The translations under genes and the position numbers were made by a program. From assembly GCA_947452875.1 (NCBI GenBank), contig CANGEZ010000021.1, positions 1-14,986 on the forward strand: a stretch of DNA of 14,986 bases, read 5' to 3'. Of the stretch, positions 4,480-12,985 are shown one piece after another. The notes under the pieces were generated by a model. The model was not told where the DNA came from, did no database searches, and worked only from the letters and a program-made list of their open reading frames with translations. The DNA comes from Chitinophagaceae bacterium. Its GTDB lineage: Bacteria > Bacteroidota > Bacteroidia > Chitinophagales > Chitinophagaceae. Within the stretch, counting starts at the first letter, position 1. The number at the start of each line of letters is the position of its first letter.

Positions 4480-7400
4480 ATGAGACATTTTAGCTTTCTT
4501 TTCATACTTATTTCGTTGTCTTTTTCAATAAAAGCACAAAACTTTTCAAACAAAGGAAAAGACTTTTGGGTAGCGTATGGTTATCATGTGAAAATGAATG
4601 CATCCAATCAAGGTAATGCTCAGGATATGGTATTGTATTTTGCAACAGAACAAGCTACTACCATTACCATCACTATCCCGTCTCTTGGATATACTCAAAC
4701 TTTAACTAGCGGTGCAACACCAACTGTTCTCACTTCTAATCCAATTCCTAAAACAGGCACTCAAGATGCAAGACTTACTGCAGAATCAACAGCTCCTGAA
4801 AATAAGGCCATTCACATAGTTGCAGATAAACCTATTGTAGCTTATGCACACATTTACAATAGTAGCGTTTCAGGAGCTTGCATTTTATTCCCTACAAATA
4901 CTTTAGGTAAAGAATATTATTCTATCAATTACACTCAAATTTCAAATGAGAACAATACTAATGCCTGGTTTTATGTGATTGCCACCGATACAGGGACGAC
5001 CACAGTAGAGATTACGCCTTCAGCAAATACCATCAATCATCCTGCAGGAGTTCCGTTTACAATTACCATGACACAAGGGCAGGTTTTTAATCTTATGGGA
5101 GAACTTACTGGCGGCGGTGGCGGCGGCGGCGGTGGTGCTGCTTATACAGGAGTAGATTTAACGGGTTCAAAAATAAAAAGTATTGCTTCAGGAAATGGAG
5201 CTTGCAAAAGAATTGCTGTTTATTCAGGCAGTGGAAAACTAAGCATTACTTGTAGTACATCTTCATCCTCTTCAGATAACTATATGGTTCAGGCATTTCC
5301 TAAAGATGCCTGGGGAAAGAAATTTCTAACCGCTCCTACAAGTAGCCTAAATCATAATGTTTATAGAGTTTGTGTTTTAGATCCCACAGCTGCAGTTACA
5401 CTAAATGGAGCACCTATTCCTTATCCATTGATAAATAATTTTTATTACGAGGTGCCAGTAACCACCTTGCCCTTGAAAATTGAATCTGATTTGCCTATAA
5501 CGGTTGCTCAATATATTGCTTCACAAGGAGCATGTGGTAATCCTAGCTCAAATTCAAATCCAGGTGACCCTGAGGTTATTTATTTAAGTCCAGTGGAACA
5601 AAATATTTCCAAGGTATTATGGAATGCAACACCCAACTTTAATATTTTAGAACATTATTACAACGTTGTAATTCCAAATGGAGGTACTGCGATTAGCTCT
5701 TTTAAATTAGATGGAGTTGTCGTTAGTCCAGCTTTGTTTACTGTACATCCGCAAGATCCTGCGTATTCTTATTTAAGCACACAATTGGCATCTTCAGGTG
5801 TTCATACCATAGAATCGGATTCTGGATTTAATGCCATTGCTTATGGTTTCGGAAGTGCTGAGTCTTATGGCTATAATGCGGGTACAAATATCAAACCTTT
5901 TGTTCCCATCAGAGCATACAATCCACTCAATATTTCTGGGTCTACTGTAGCATGTTCAGGAACCAATGCATATCTGACACTTACTTTCCCTTTTCAACCC
6001 ACATCTTTGAGTGTTGATTTTCATAATTCGCCTTATCAAACTCCTAATACTAACGTCACTATTAGTGACCCCACAACAATATTTGATTCTATTCACGTAG
6101 AAGGTTCTCAGCAATATTGGTGTTACCATTTGCCAACATTTTACTATTTCAATGTAAATAATCCTTCTTTAGATTCTAGTTCTTACCAAATTAGCATCAA
6201 TGGCGGTACCAATTCTGTTGAAGGATGTGGTAATTCATTTGTCGCAGATTATGATTTGTATGTGTACAACCCTGCAAAAGTAAAATTCGCTTGGGCTAAT
6301 AACGGTTGTGTAAATGATCCTGTTTTATTTACAGACATCACCAATTATTCCAGCAATACTTTTTCTTACATATGGAACTGGGATTTTGATGATACTAATA
6401 CCTCTACTTCTCATAATCCTTCACATTTATTTACAACACCGGGAACTTATAATGTCAATTTTTCCTTAGTAACCAATGTTGGTTGTGTAAGTGATACCAC
6501 GATAAGTGTAACGGTTTATCCTTTGTCTTACGGTACTATTACAGGAACGACTGCTGTGTGTGCAAATTCAACAGCGCCAACAATAACCTTTAACGCAACT
6601 TCAGGGACTTCGCCATTTATTTTCAATTATTCAATTAATGGTGGTGCAAGTCAAGCACTGAATTCAACCACAAATACGGCAACAATTACTGCACCAACAT
6701 CTACACCAGGTATTTACAATTATACACTTAACAGTATTCAGGGTTCAACTTGTTTACAATTGCAAAATGCGACGCCTTCGGTAATAACTGTAAATTCATT
6801 GCCTACAGCTATAATCGCAGGAACTACAGCTGTTTGCCAAAATGCAACTTCTCCTGTAATTACGTTTACAGGTGCTGGAGCAACAGCGCCTTATACTTTT
6901 TCTTATAAAATAAATAATGGGCCCACTCAAACTGTTGTTTCTACCGGTAATGTAGCCACGATAAATGCACCTACAAATATCGTCGGAACATTTACATACA
7001 CATTATTGAATGTAGTGGATGGTTCTTCAACTGCATGTGCTCAAATACAAGCCGGAACAGTGGTAATCACGGTTAATCCTTTACCAACGGCTACCATTAG
7101 CGGTGCAACTGCATTGTGTTTGAATGCAACAGCTCCCGATATTGAATTTACAGGAGCCAATGGAACTGCACCGTATACATTTACATATCATATTAATGGT
7201 GGTCCAAATCTAACAGTCACTACAACATCTGGTAATAGCGTTTTGGTAACAGCACCAACTTCAATAGCTGGTGTTTATAATTATCAATTAATCAGTGTTC
7301 AGGATGCCAGCAGCACACAATGTATCCAAAATCAAAATGCTGTGGTAACGATTACTGTTTACCGTGAGCCATTGGCAAATTTCAGTTACAATCCTCCAGC

Positions 7401-9726
7401 TTGTCCTGAAAGAACAATTCAATTTAATGACTTATCTATTCCATACTCAGGAACGATTGCAGAATGGCATTGGAATTTTGGAGATGCAACACCTGTTGTA
7501 ACCACTCAAAACCCAATTCATAATTTTGCTTTGCCTGGTACTTATCAAGTGAAGTTGTATATCAAAACAAGTAATGATTGCTTTAGCCCTGAGATTACCA
7601 TACCGGTTACTATTAATCCATTACCTGTTGCAGGTTTCATCAATCCCGAAGTTTGCTTGTCTGATACTTATGCTCAATTTACTGATACCAGTTCGGTTGC
7701 GGGTGGTATCATTACCAATTGGCTTTGGGATTTCAGTGATCCAACTAGTGGTGCTTTAAATACGTCAACTTTACAAAACCCTAGACATAGTTATCATACC
7801 ATTGGTACCAAAAATGTAAAATTGATTGTAACTACCAACTCGGGTTGTGTGGATACCATTGTACAATCGTTTTTTGTGAATGGTGATATTCCGGTTGCAG
7901 GTTTGCAAGTATTAAATCCAACAAGATTATGCGCAAACGATTCTGTTAGATTTAAAAATACTTCGACAGTAAACGTAGGTTCTGTTGTTAAAGTAGATAT
8001 TTATTGGGATGTAATTGGTAATCCATCAATTTTTGAAACTGATGATTTACCTTACCCCAATAAAATATATGCTCACCTTTACAATAATTTCCAGAATCCA
8101 CTTACCCGAACTTATAAAATCAGATTCAGGGCTTATTCCGGAGAAACTTGTGTTAATGATTTCTTCCAAGATATAACCATTAATGCGGCACCAAAAGTTC
8201 AGTTCAATGTAATACCGGATACATGCCGTTATATTTCGCCATTCCAAATCACACAAGCTAGTGAAATAGGAGGAGTGCCGGGTACGTATGCTTTCAGTGG
8301 TCCTGGGATTTCAACTGCAGGTATTTTTAATCCTGCCATTACTGGAGATGGAACTTTTTCACTTCATTATGTGTTTACCTCAAACAGAGGTTGCTCAGAT
8401 TCTGCTGATAAAAATATTAAAATACTTGTACCGCCTGTTGCGAACTTCGGCTATGTGTCACCGTTTTGTGAAGGTAGAGCCATCACATTTGCAGATACTT
8501 CTTCAGCTCCTGTTGGCACACTTACAACATGGGCATGGAATTTCAATGACGCAACACCTGTCTTGATTAGAAATTTGAATTCGAATTTCACACATACGTT
8601 TGCAACTGCAGGTGATTATAACGTACAACTGATAGTAACCACCAACAATGGTTGTAATAGTTTACAAAGAACAAAAGAGTTGCATATCAATCCTCAGCCA
8701 GTAGCAAGTTTTCAATTTACAGATACCGCTTGTTTGCCAAATGCAAGAATTCAATTTAATAACAACTCTTATATCGCAGACGGCACTCAAAATACATTCT
8801 CTTATTTATGGAATTTTGGTGATGCAGGTTCTGGCGCATCGAATGCTTCTGTTGCTATGGATCCTTCTCATATTTATAATACAACAGGTCCATACAATGT
8901 AAAACTTAAAGTTACCAGTGGTGCATTTTGTGTTGATGATACAATCATTGCTGTCAATACCATTCATCCTCAGCCACATGCAGATTTCAATTTTACAAAA
9001 CCTAGTGTATGTATCGGAGATAATGTAAGAATGAATGATCTTAGTAATCCAATGGATGGTTCATTAATTCAATGGTATTGGAATTTCGATGATGGTTCAA
9101 GCTCAATGGCTCAACAAGCTTCACATACTTACAATAGTATTGGTTTGTATGACGTGATGCATTACATTACTAACAGTTATGGTTGTGCGAGTGACACCAT
9201 GATTAAAGCATTCCATGTATATCCATATCCTGTTGCTAGTGCTGGTCCTGATTTACAAATACTAGAAGGATCAAGTGCTCCACTTCAAGCAACAGCTTCA
9301 GGTATTGATTTGAATTATATCTGGACTAGTAATACATATCTGAATAATACGAGTGTCCTCAATCCTATATGTGCGCCTATAAATGATATTACCTATACAC
9401 TAACGGTTACCGGTATTGGCGGTTGTCCAACTTTAGATCAGGTGCACATTACCGTATTGAAAATGCCTTTGATACCAAATACTTTTTCGCCGAATAAAGA
9501 TGGCATCAACGATACATGGGAGATTGAATATCTCAAAGATTATCCAAAAGCCAAAATTCAGGTTTTTACTAGAACTGGACAGTTGGTATTTGAATCAGCA
9601 GGTTATTTGAAACCATGGGATGGAACCAAATCTGGCAAGGCTTTACCGGTGGACACTTATTATTATATCATAGAGCCTGAAAGTGGTAGGGCACCTGTTA
9701 CCGGTTATATCACAATAATTAAATAA
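4480..9726 (+). CDS. Giant T9SS type B surface protein with IgGFc-binding-like and PKD domains
   Basis: The 1748-residue protein starts with a signal peptide (MRHFSFLFILISLSFSIKAQ). Residues ~25-480 resemble the IgGFc-binding protein N-terminal family (GKDFWVAYGYH, then PIVAYAHIYNSSVSG, SINYTQISN, NAIAYGFGSAESYGYNAG). A PKD domain (~599-683, WNWDFDD) is followed by three tandem ~94-residue modules (682-960), two PKD domains (~961-1138), two less typical Ig-like segments (~1139-1320), three PKD domains (~1320-1584) and a final beta segment. The C-terminus (~1662-1748) is the CHU_C / gliding-motility-type sorting domain with FSPNKDGIND (1669-1678) and WDGTKSGKALPVDTYYYII, sending the protein through the T9SS to the surface. 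Adhesion or matrix binding is likely; the ligand is unknown. A nine-glycine tract (211-219) interrupts the N-terminal domain. The porP/sprF-like gene 36 bp downstream is its probable operon partner. Confidence 0.92.
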   Translation: MRHFSFLFILISLSFSIKAQNFSNKGKDFWVAYGYHVKMNASNQGNAQDMVLYFATEQATTITITIPSLGYTQTLTSGATPTVLTSNPIPKTGTQDARLTAESTAPENKAIHIVADKPIVAYAHIYNSSVSGACILFPTNTLGKEYYSINYTQISNENNTNAWFYVIATDTGTTTVEITPSANTINHPAGVPFTITMTQGQVFNLMGELTGGGGGGGGGAAYTGVDLTGSKIKSIASGNGACKRIAVYSGSGKLSITCSTSSSSSDNYMVQAFPKDAWGKKFLTAPTSSLNHNVYRVCVLDPTAAVTLNGAPIPYPLINNFYYEVPVTTLPLKIESDLPITVAQYIASQGACGNPSSNSNPGDPEVIYLSPVEQNISKVLWNATPNFNILEHYYNVVIPNGGTAISSFKLDGVVVSPALFTVHPQDPAYSYLSTQLASSGVHTIESDSGFNAIAYGFGSAESYGYNAGTNIKPFVPIRAYNPLNISGSTVACSGTNAYLTLTFPFQPTSLSVDFHNSPYQTPNTNVTISDPTTIFDSIHVEGSQQYWCYHLPTFYYFNVNNPSLDSSSYQISINGGTNSVEGCGNSFVADYDLYVYNPAKVKFAWANNGCVNDPVLFTDITNYSSNTFSYIWNWDFDDTNTSTSHNPSHLFTTPGTYNVNFSLVTNVGCVSDTTISVTVYPLSYGTITGTTAVCANSTAPTITFNATSGTSPFIFNYSINGGASQALNSTTNTATITAPTSTPGIYNYTLNSIQGSTCLQLQNATPSVITVNSLPTAIIAGTTAVCQNATSPVITFTGAGATAPYTFSYKINNGPTQTVVSTGNVATINAPTNIVGTFTYTLLNVVDGSSTACAQIQAGTVVITVNPLPTATISGATALCLNATAPDIEFTGANGTAPYTFTYHINGGPNLTVTTTSGNSVLVTAPTSIAGVYNYQLISVQDASSTQCIQNQNAVVTITVYREPLANFSYNPPACPERTIQFNDLSIPYSGTIAEWHWNFGDATPVVTTQNPIHNFALPGTYQVKLYIKTSNDCFSPEITIPVTINPLPVAGFINPEVCLSDTYAQFTDTSSVAGGIITNWLWDFSDPTSGALNTSTLQNPRHSYHTIGTKNVKLIVTTNSGCVDTIVQSFFVNGDIPVAGLQVLNPTRLCANDSVRFKNTSTVNVGSVVKVDIYWDVIGNPSIFETDDLPYPNKIYAHLYNNFQNPLTRTYKIRFRAYSGETCVNDFFQDITINAAPKVQFNVIPDTCRYISPFQITQASEIGGVPGTYAFSGPGISTAGIFNPAITGDGTFSLHYVFTSNRGCSDSADKNIKILVPPVANFGYVSPFCEGRAITFADTSSAPVGTLTTWAWNFNDATPVLIRNLNSNFTHTFATAGDYNVQLIVTTNNGCNSLQRTKELHINPQPVASFQFTDTACLPNARIQFNNNSYIADGTQNTFSYLWNFGDAGSGASNASVAMDPSHIYNTTGPYNVKLKVTSGAFCVDDTIIAVNTIHPQPHADFNFTKPSVCIGDNVRMNDLSNPMDGSLIQWYWNFDDGSSSMAQQASHTYNSIGLYDVMHYITNSYGCASDTMIKAFHVYPYPVASAGPDLQILEGSSAPLQATASGIDLNYIWTSNTYLNNTSVLNPICAPINDITYTLTVTGIGGCPTLDQVHITVLKMPLIPNTFSPNKDGINDTWEIEYLKDYPKAKIQVFTRTGQLVFESAGYLKPWDGTKSGKALPVDTYYYIIEPESGRAPVTGYITIIK
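5110..5136 (+). repeat. In-frame GGC/GGT trinucleotide tract (nine glycines)
   Basis: Nine consecutive Gly codons (GGC or GGT) plus two Ala codons form a GC-rich island inside an AT-rich gene. It lies between NLMGELT and AAYTGVDLTGSKI, where I would expect only a short loop in relatives. Being in phase, slippage would change loop length without a frameshift. Confidence 0.9.
6523..7362 (+). repeat. Three tandem ~94-residue modules inside the surface protein
   Basis: Each module opens with a variant of TISGTTAVCxNATAP, continues with PYTFxYxINGG, APTxxxGxYxY and ends with VxITVNPLP; they begin near residues 682, 775 and 869. The Cys in AVC and the Cys near CxQxQ are conserved in all three. They look like Ig-like SprB-type or gliding-associated repeats, duplicated within the gene and since diverged, so nucleotide identity is only moderate. 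Confidence 0.85.
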
Positions 9727-9762
9727 TGTTTAAGTAACGTGGAATTTGAAACGAAATAAGCA

Positions 9763-10797
9763 ATGAAGTTTTTTTATACAATTATTTTGATGGTGTTGTT
9801 TTCTGTGAAGCTAAACGCACAGGCAAAACCATCTTATACGCAATATATTCTTAATAATTTTATTTTAAATCCTGCCATTGCTGGTATTGAAAATTATACG
9901 GATGCCAGGGTCAGTTTTAGAAATCAATGGACGGGTATATCAGGCGCACCGGTTACTTCATATGTGACCATTCAAGGTCCTATAGGTAAAGCGGACACCA
10001 GATCATCCTCTCCAACCTCATTTGAAATGCAAGGAGAAAATCCTAGAGGAAAAGATTATTGGGCTCAATATACGGCACCACCTGCTCATCATGGAATAGG
10101 TTTGACCATCATGAACGACAAGGCTGGTTATATTAATCGCTGGTCTATTTATGGAAGCTATGCCTATCATCAGCCAATAACAACAAGAACAACACTTGCT
10201 GCAGGAATCAATATAGGTATGTCTAGTGTTAATCTGGACAGGTCAAAGATATATTTCGGTAATCTCGATCCCAATGATCCTGCCATTGGATATGCTAGTA
10301 ATGAACTTTCAAAAATAAAACCTGAATTAGGCGCTGGTCTTTGGTTGTATTCCAAACATTATTTTGCGGGAGTATCTGTTTTAAATGTCATCCCAGGTAA
10401 AAATAGCTTTGTAAAAAATGATCGTTACGGTGACTATTACACGCCAAATTATTTTGTTACAGCTGGCTATCGCTTTAATCTAAATGATGAATTTAATTTG
10501 CTGCCTTCAGTAATGTATCAGTATTGGAAACCACAATTATCCGGAGGTCATGTAAACGTAAAACTGCAGTACAAAGACTTATTATGGTCGGGTGCCAGTT
10601 ACAGATTCTCTGATTTTATTTCTGGTTATGCTGCATTTCTTGGTCTCAATGTTTCAAACACTATTAATGCTACTTATTCTTACGAAGTTTCAACAACCAG
10701 TCGCCTGAAAAACTACACCGGAAATACTCACGAGATTATGGTGGGCTTTATATTTGGAAATAAATATGGAGATAGTTGTCCTAAGAATGTGTGGTAG
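9763..10797 (+). CDS. PorP/SprF family T9SS-associated outer-membrane protein
   Basis: The 344-residue protein has a signal peptide (MKFFYTIILMVLFSVKLNAQ) and the opening of the PorP/SprF family: SYTQYILNNFILNPAIAGI (residues 24-42), then RVSFRNQWTGISGAPVTSYVT. The remainder alternates short hydrophobic strands with turns, as in a 14-strand-type outer-membrane barrel, with GIGLTIMNDKAG and the LNPSV-like LLPSVMYQY typical of the family. It ends in CPKNVW, like other members. PorP/SprF proteins cooperate with T9SS type B substrates; SprF of Flavobacterium johnsoniae is required for SprB export. The gene follows its likely substrate by 36 bp with no terminator between them, supporting one transcript. 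Confidence 0.93.
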   Translation: MKFFYTIILMVLFSVKLNAQAKPSYTQYILNNFILNPAIAGIENYTDARVSFRNQWTGISGAPVTSYVTIQGPIGKADTRSSSPTSFEMQGENPRGKDYWAQYTAPPAHHGIGLTIMNDKAGYINRWSIYGSYAYHQPITTRTTLAAGINIGMSSVNLDRSKIYFGNLDPNDPAIGYASNELSKIKPELGAGLWLYSKHYFAGVSVLNVIPGKNSFVKNDRYGDYYTPNYFVTAGYRFNLNDEFNLLPSVMYQYWKPQLSGGHVNVKLQYKDLLWSGASYRFSDFISGYAAFLGLNVSNTINATYSYEVSTTSRLKNYTGNTHEIMVGFIFGNKYGDSCPKNVW

Positions 10798-10810
10798 GGG
10801 AAGTTAGTTT

Positions 10811-10874
10811 GGCTGGATAAGCTGGATAGGCTAGATAATAGGCTGGATAGGCTAGACTCTGGATAACTAGATAT
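10811..10874 (+). repeat. Degenerate tandem repeat of GGCTGGATA
   Basis: About seven copies of a 9-10-bp unit (GGCTGGATA, GCTGGATAG, GCTAGATA and variants ending CTAGATA) start 14 bp after the PorP/SprF stop codon. It is not coding on either strand. It resembles a slippage-generated array. Confidence 0.8.
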
Positions 10875-10877
10875 GCT

Positions 10878-10900
10878 GACGAAGGTCTTTTGACCTCGTC
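10878..10900 (+). other. Hairpin after the T9SS operon
   Basis: GACGA-A-GGTC pairs with GACC-TCGTC over nine base pairs with one bulged A and a TTTT loop. It is the only strong stem near the 3' end of the two-gene operon, but it lacks a T-run, so it may protect the 3' end or be one more repeat rather than terminate. Confidence 0.5.
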
Positions 10901-10953
10901 ATTCCCTTGTTAACAATGTCTATTGAAATGGACGATTCGTAATCGGAGTATTG

Positions 10954-11012
10954 GTTCAAAAGGTTTGATACCTGCCTGCCGGCAGGCAGGAGTTCAAGTA
11001 GTTCAAAAGGTT
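10954..11012. repeat. Perfect 20-bp GC palindrome flanked by 12-bp direct repeats
   Basis: CCTGCCTGCCGGCAGGCAGG (10971-10990) is a perfect palindrome and strikingly GC-rich for this genome. GTTCAAAAGGTT occurs at 10954-10965 and again at 11001-11012, flanking it. Palindromes of this sequence type are scattered in Bacteroidota genomes, from my knowledge; whether the direct repeats are a target duplication is inference. Confidence 0.8.
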
Positions 11013-11074
11013 CCTTTCAGGAAAAGATGTAACCGCTGCTTTGAGTCATGTCACTTGCTAGCAATTCCAAAACT

Positions 11075-11134
11075 CAATCCCAATCCCTAATCCCTAATTC
11101 CCAATTCCCAATTCCTAATTCCTAATCCCTAATT
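11075..11134. repeat. Tandem 7-bp repeat AATYCCY
   Basis: Eight consecutive heptamers (CAATCCC, AATCCCT x2, AATTCCC x2, AATTCCT x2, AATCCCT) plus a final AATT. Phase is kept exactly; only C/T positions vary. It ends 42 bp before the stop codon of the convergent M56 gene. Together with the preceding three elements it fills the 378-bp gene-free gap. Confidence 0.9.
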
Positions 11135-11175
11135 AAATGATTTATTTTCATCGAAATACAGAACGTGATAATTAT

Positions 11176-12594
11176 TTACTGAACAGCATGTTCCAAATTA
11201 CCTGATTTCTTCAAATTCAAATCGCTTGGTTTTTCTGTTATTACCCAAAGCAATGTTGATTCCCAGATACCATTACGTTTTATGAGTTGATATGATTTGG
11301 TAACTACTTCTCCTGTTGCAGGGTTTTCTTCTTTTACAATAATTTGCTTTTCGTTTCTAGCAGTCTTTTCTTTATGTCTAATATATGAAACCGCTTTATT
11401 TTCTTTCATCAAATCCACATTAATATCGTTTTGAATGCTGCTCTGAGTTATTGGTAGGTTTTTTTGTTCAACGGTAATTTGATTGATTTTTGGTAATGTC
11501 TTTTTTACAGACTTATTTTCAGCATGTATTTCTTTTCTAACAGCAATGATTTTGTTATTTGTAACAATGGCCGCATTTTTTGAATTAGCAATTTGATGTG
11601 AAATACTTTGTACTTTTTTTAAATTAGAAGTCACATTAAAGTACACAGATGTTGTTAGCATCAGCACCAATATCAACATAGAAAATGAAAATGTAATTTG
11701 CTGGATACATGAGGGCTTAGTTTTAATTTGCTTAGATGAAGTGAAAAATTCAATTCGTTTTAACAATGAAAATCTGTTTGAAACGGCAGCCAGAAATATA
11801 CCTGATGTATTGGACTGTACTGGAATTGCCACTTTGTACAATGATTCAGCATAAGTGATTTCATTGTAATCATAATCTAATACCTGCAAATCACATCTTA
11901 ATTCTCTTTCCCATTTGATTTGATTGCAGATTCTTTTAATGAAAGGATTGAAGAAGAAAATATGTTCATTCACAATTAAAAACCAATTGAAAAGAAAATC
12001 ATTGTTTTTTATGTGAGTCAACTCATGTAAAATCAAAGCTTCAGTTTCTACAATACTTAATTTTGACATTAAAGCCAGCGGCATTAAAATAATCGGTTTG
12101 AAATAGCCAAATGTTACTGGACTGCTGATATGATGTGTATACCAAATTTTTATTTTTCTTTTAATGCCTAATTCAAATGATTTCTGAAGTGTAAAGAGTT
12201 TGATATCTACATTAGGCTTAACCAAGTTGCTCATGAATTGCTGCTTAAACTTCATCCATTTCACCAAAGTGATTGATGATTTTGTGAGCAAAACAATGAA
12301 ATACGCAATTGTCAGATATGGAGCAATTGTCGCAATGAAGTTATTTAAAGTAAAAACTTGAGGCAGAAGTGTGATGCTGTAATGAGTAAGTTCACTTGAA
12401 TTATAAGTAATGAAAAAAGTAGTAATGGAAACAAAAAATTGAGTGCCTAGAAGTAATAGTAATTTTTTTGTTTTGGAATCGGGTGACTGATTTTTATAAA
12501 GGAGACTGTCGATATTAATATAAATCCAAATCAATAGCGATTGCCAAAGACTATGAAATAAAGTGAGTAATAATGCAGTTGAAAACAAATTCAT
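11176..12594 (-). CDS. M56 family (BlaR1-like) membrane metallopeptidase
   Basis: The 472-residue protein has predicted membrane segments near 7-26, 44-63, 86-104 and 299-320. The cytoplasmic-facing loop carries the zinc site HELTH (190-194) and, 35 residues on, the third-ligand motif ERELRCD (229-235), both as in BlaR1/MecR1. These peptidases cleave, directly or indirectly, the partner BlaI/MecI repressor when an outside signal arrives. The ~150-residue part after the last membrane segment is Lys/Asn/Glu-rich and lacks the SxxK, SxN and KTG motifs of a penicillin-binding sensor, and is too short to hold one, so a beta-lactam signal is not supported. It starts 2 bp after the repressor's stop, so the pair is surely co-transcribed. 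The signal and the target regulon are unknown. Confidence 0.9.
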   Translation of the reverse strand: MNLFSTALLLTLFHSLWQSLLIWIYINIDSLLYKNQSPDSKTKKLLLLLGTQFFVSITTFFITYNSSELTHYSITLLPQVFTLNNFIATIAPYLTIAYFIVLLTKSSITLVKWMKFKQQFMSNLVKPNVDIKLFTLQKSFELGIKRKIKIWYTHHISSPVTFGYFKPIILMPLALMSKLSIVETEALILHELTHIKNNDFLFNWFLIVNEHIFFFNPFIKRICNQIKWERELRCDLQVLDYDYNEITYAESLYKVAIPVQSNTSGIFLAAVSNRFSLLKRIEFFTSSKQIKTKPSCIQQITFSFSMLILVLMLTTSVYFNVTSNLKKVQSISHQIANSKNAAIVTNNKIIAVRKEIHAENKSVKKTLPKINQITVEQKNLPITQSSIQNDINVDLMKENKAVSYIRHKEKTARNEKQIIVKEENPATGEVVTKSYQLIKRNGIWESTLLWVITEKPSDLNLKKSGNLEHAVQ

Positions 12595-12596
12595 GC

Positions 12597-12983
12597 TTAT
12601 TGTTTTGACTTAAGCGTTTTGATTAAGGCTTCTATTTTTAATAGTTCTTCCTGAGTCGTATTTTGATGGCCAAGTGCCTGTAAAACCAATTCGGTAGATG
12701 AACCACTGAAAAGGTTGTCTATCATTCTATGAAGAAATTGATTTTGTGTGTTTTCTTTTGAAACAGCAGGTTCGTAGATATGGGTCTTACTTGAATCATC
12801 TCTTGTAACCAGCTTTTTCTCATGCATAATTTGCATAAGTTTTAAAGTGGTGGTATAGCCTGAATCTTTGTGTTCACTTAGCTTTTCATGAACCATTCTC
12901 ACAGAAGCTTTTTTCAAATCCCATAATACTGAAAGGATTTCTAATTCACTTTCTGTTGGTTTTATAGCTTTATCTTTTAGCAT
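12597..12983 (-). CDS. BlaI/MecI family transcriptional repressor
   Basis: The 128-residue protein is full length for the family. Residues ~6-75 form the winged helix (PTESELEILSVLWDLKKASV; VHEKLSEHKDSGYTTTLKLM, the recognition region with YTT; then the KTHIYEP wing). The C-terminal ~45 residues (FLHRMIDNLFSGSSTELVLQAL, EELLKIEALIKTLK) form the dimerisation and proteolysis-sensitive helices. It should repress its own operon with the M56 peptidase 2 bp downstream, and release repression on cleavage. A candidate operator lies 2 bp upstream of its ATG. The upstream gene on the same strand ends 76 bp away, so read-through from it is possible. Confidence 0.94.
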   Translation of the reverse strand: MLKDKAIKPTESELEILSVLWDLKKASVRMVHEKLSEHKDSGYTTTLKLMQIMHEKKLVTRDDSSKTHIYEPAVSKENTQNQFLHRMIDNLFSGSSTELVLQALGHQNTTQEELLKIEALIKTLKSKQ

Positions 12984-12985
12984 AA

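Noticed and set aside
7574..8566. Short frames on both strands inside the giant surface-protein gene (7574-7759, 8047-8256, 8288-8566)
   Set aside because: They lie within a continuous PKD-coding frame and have no independent features.
10170..10355. 61-codon minus-strand frame inside the PorP/SprF gene
   Set aside because: Antisense shadow of a well-supported gene.
10954..11012. Insertion sequence remnant with target duplication
   Set aside because: The 12-bp direct repeats do not abut the palindrome and no transposase fragment lies between them; kept only as a repeat.
11075..11134. CRISPR array
   Set aside because: Units are 7 bp without spacers and there are no cas genes.
11176..12594. 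Beta-lactam sensor BlaR1/MecR1 (resistance operon)
   Set aside because: No penicillin-binding sensor motifs and no beta-lactamase or alternative PBP gene nearby.
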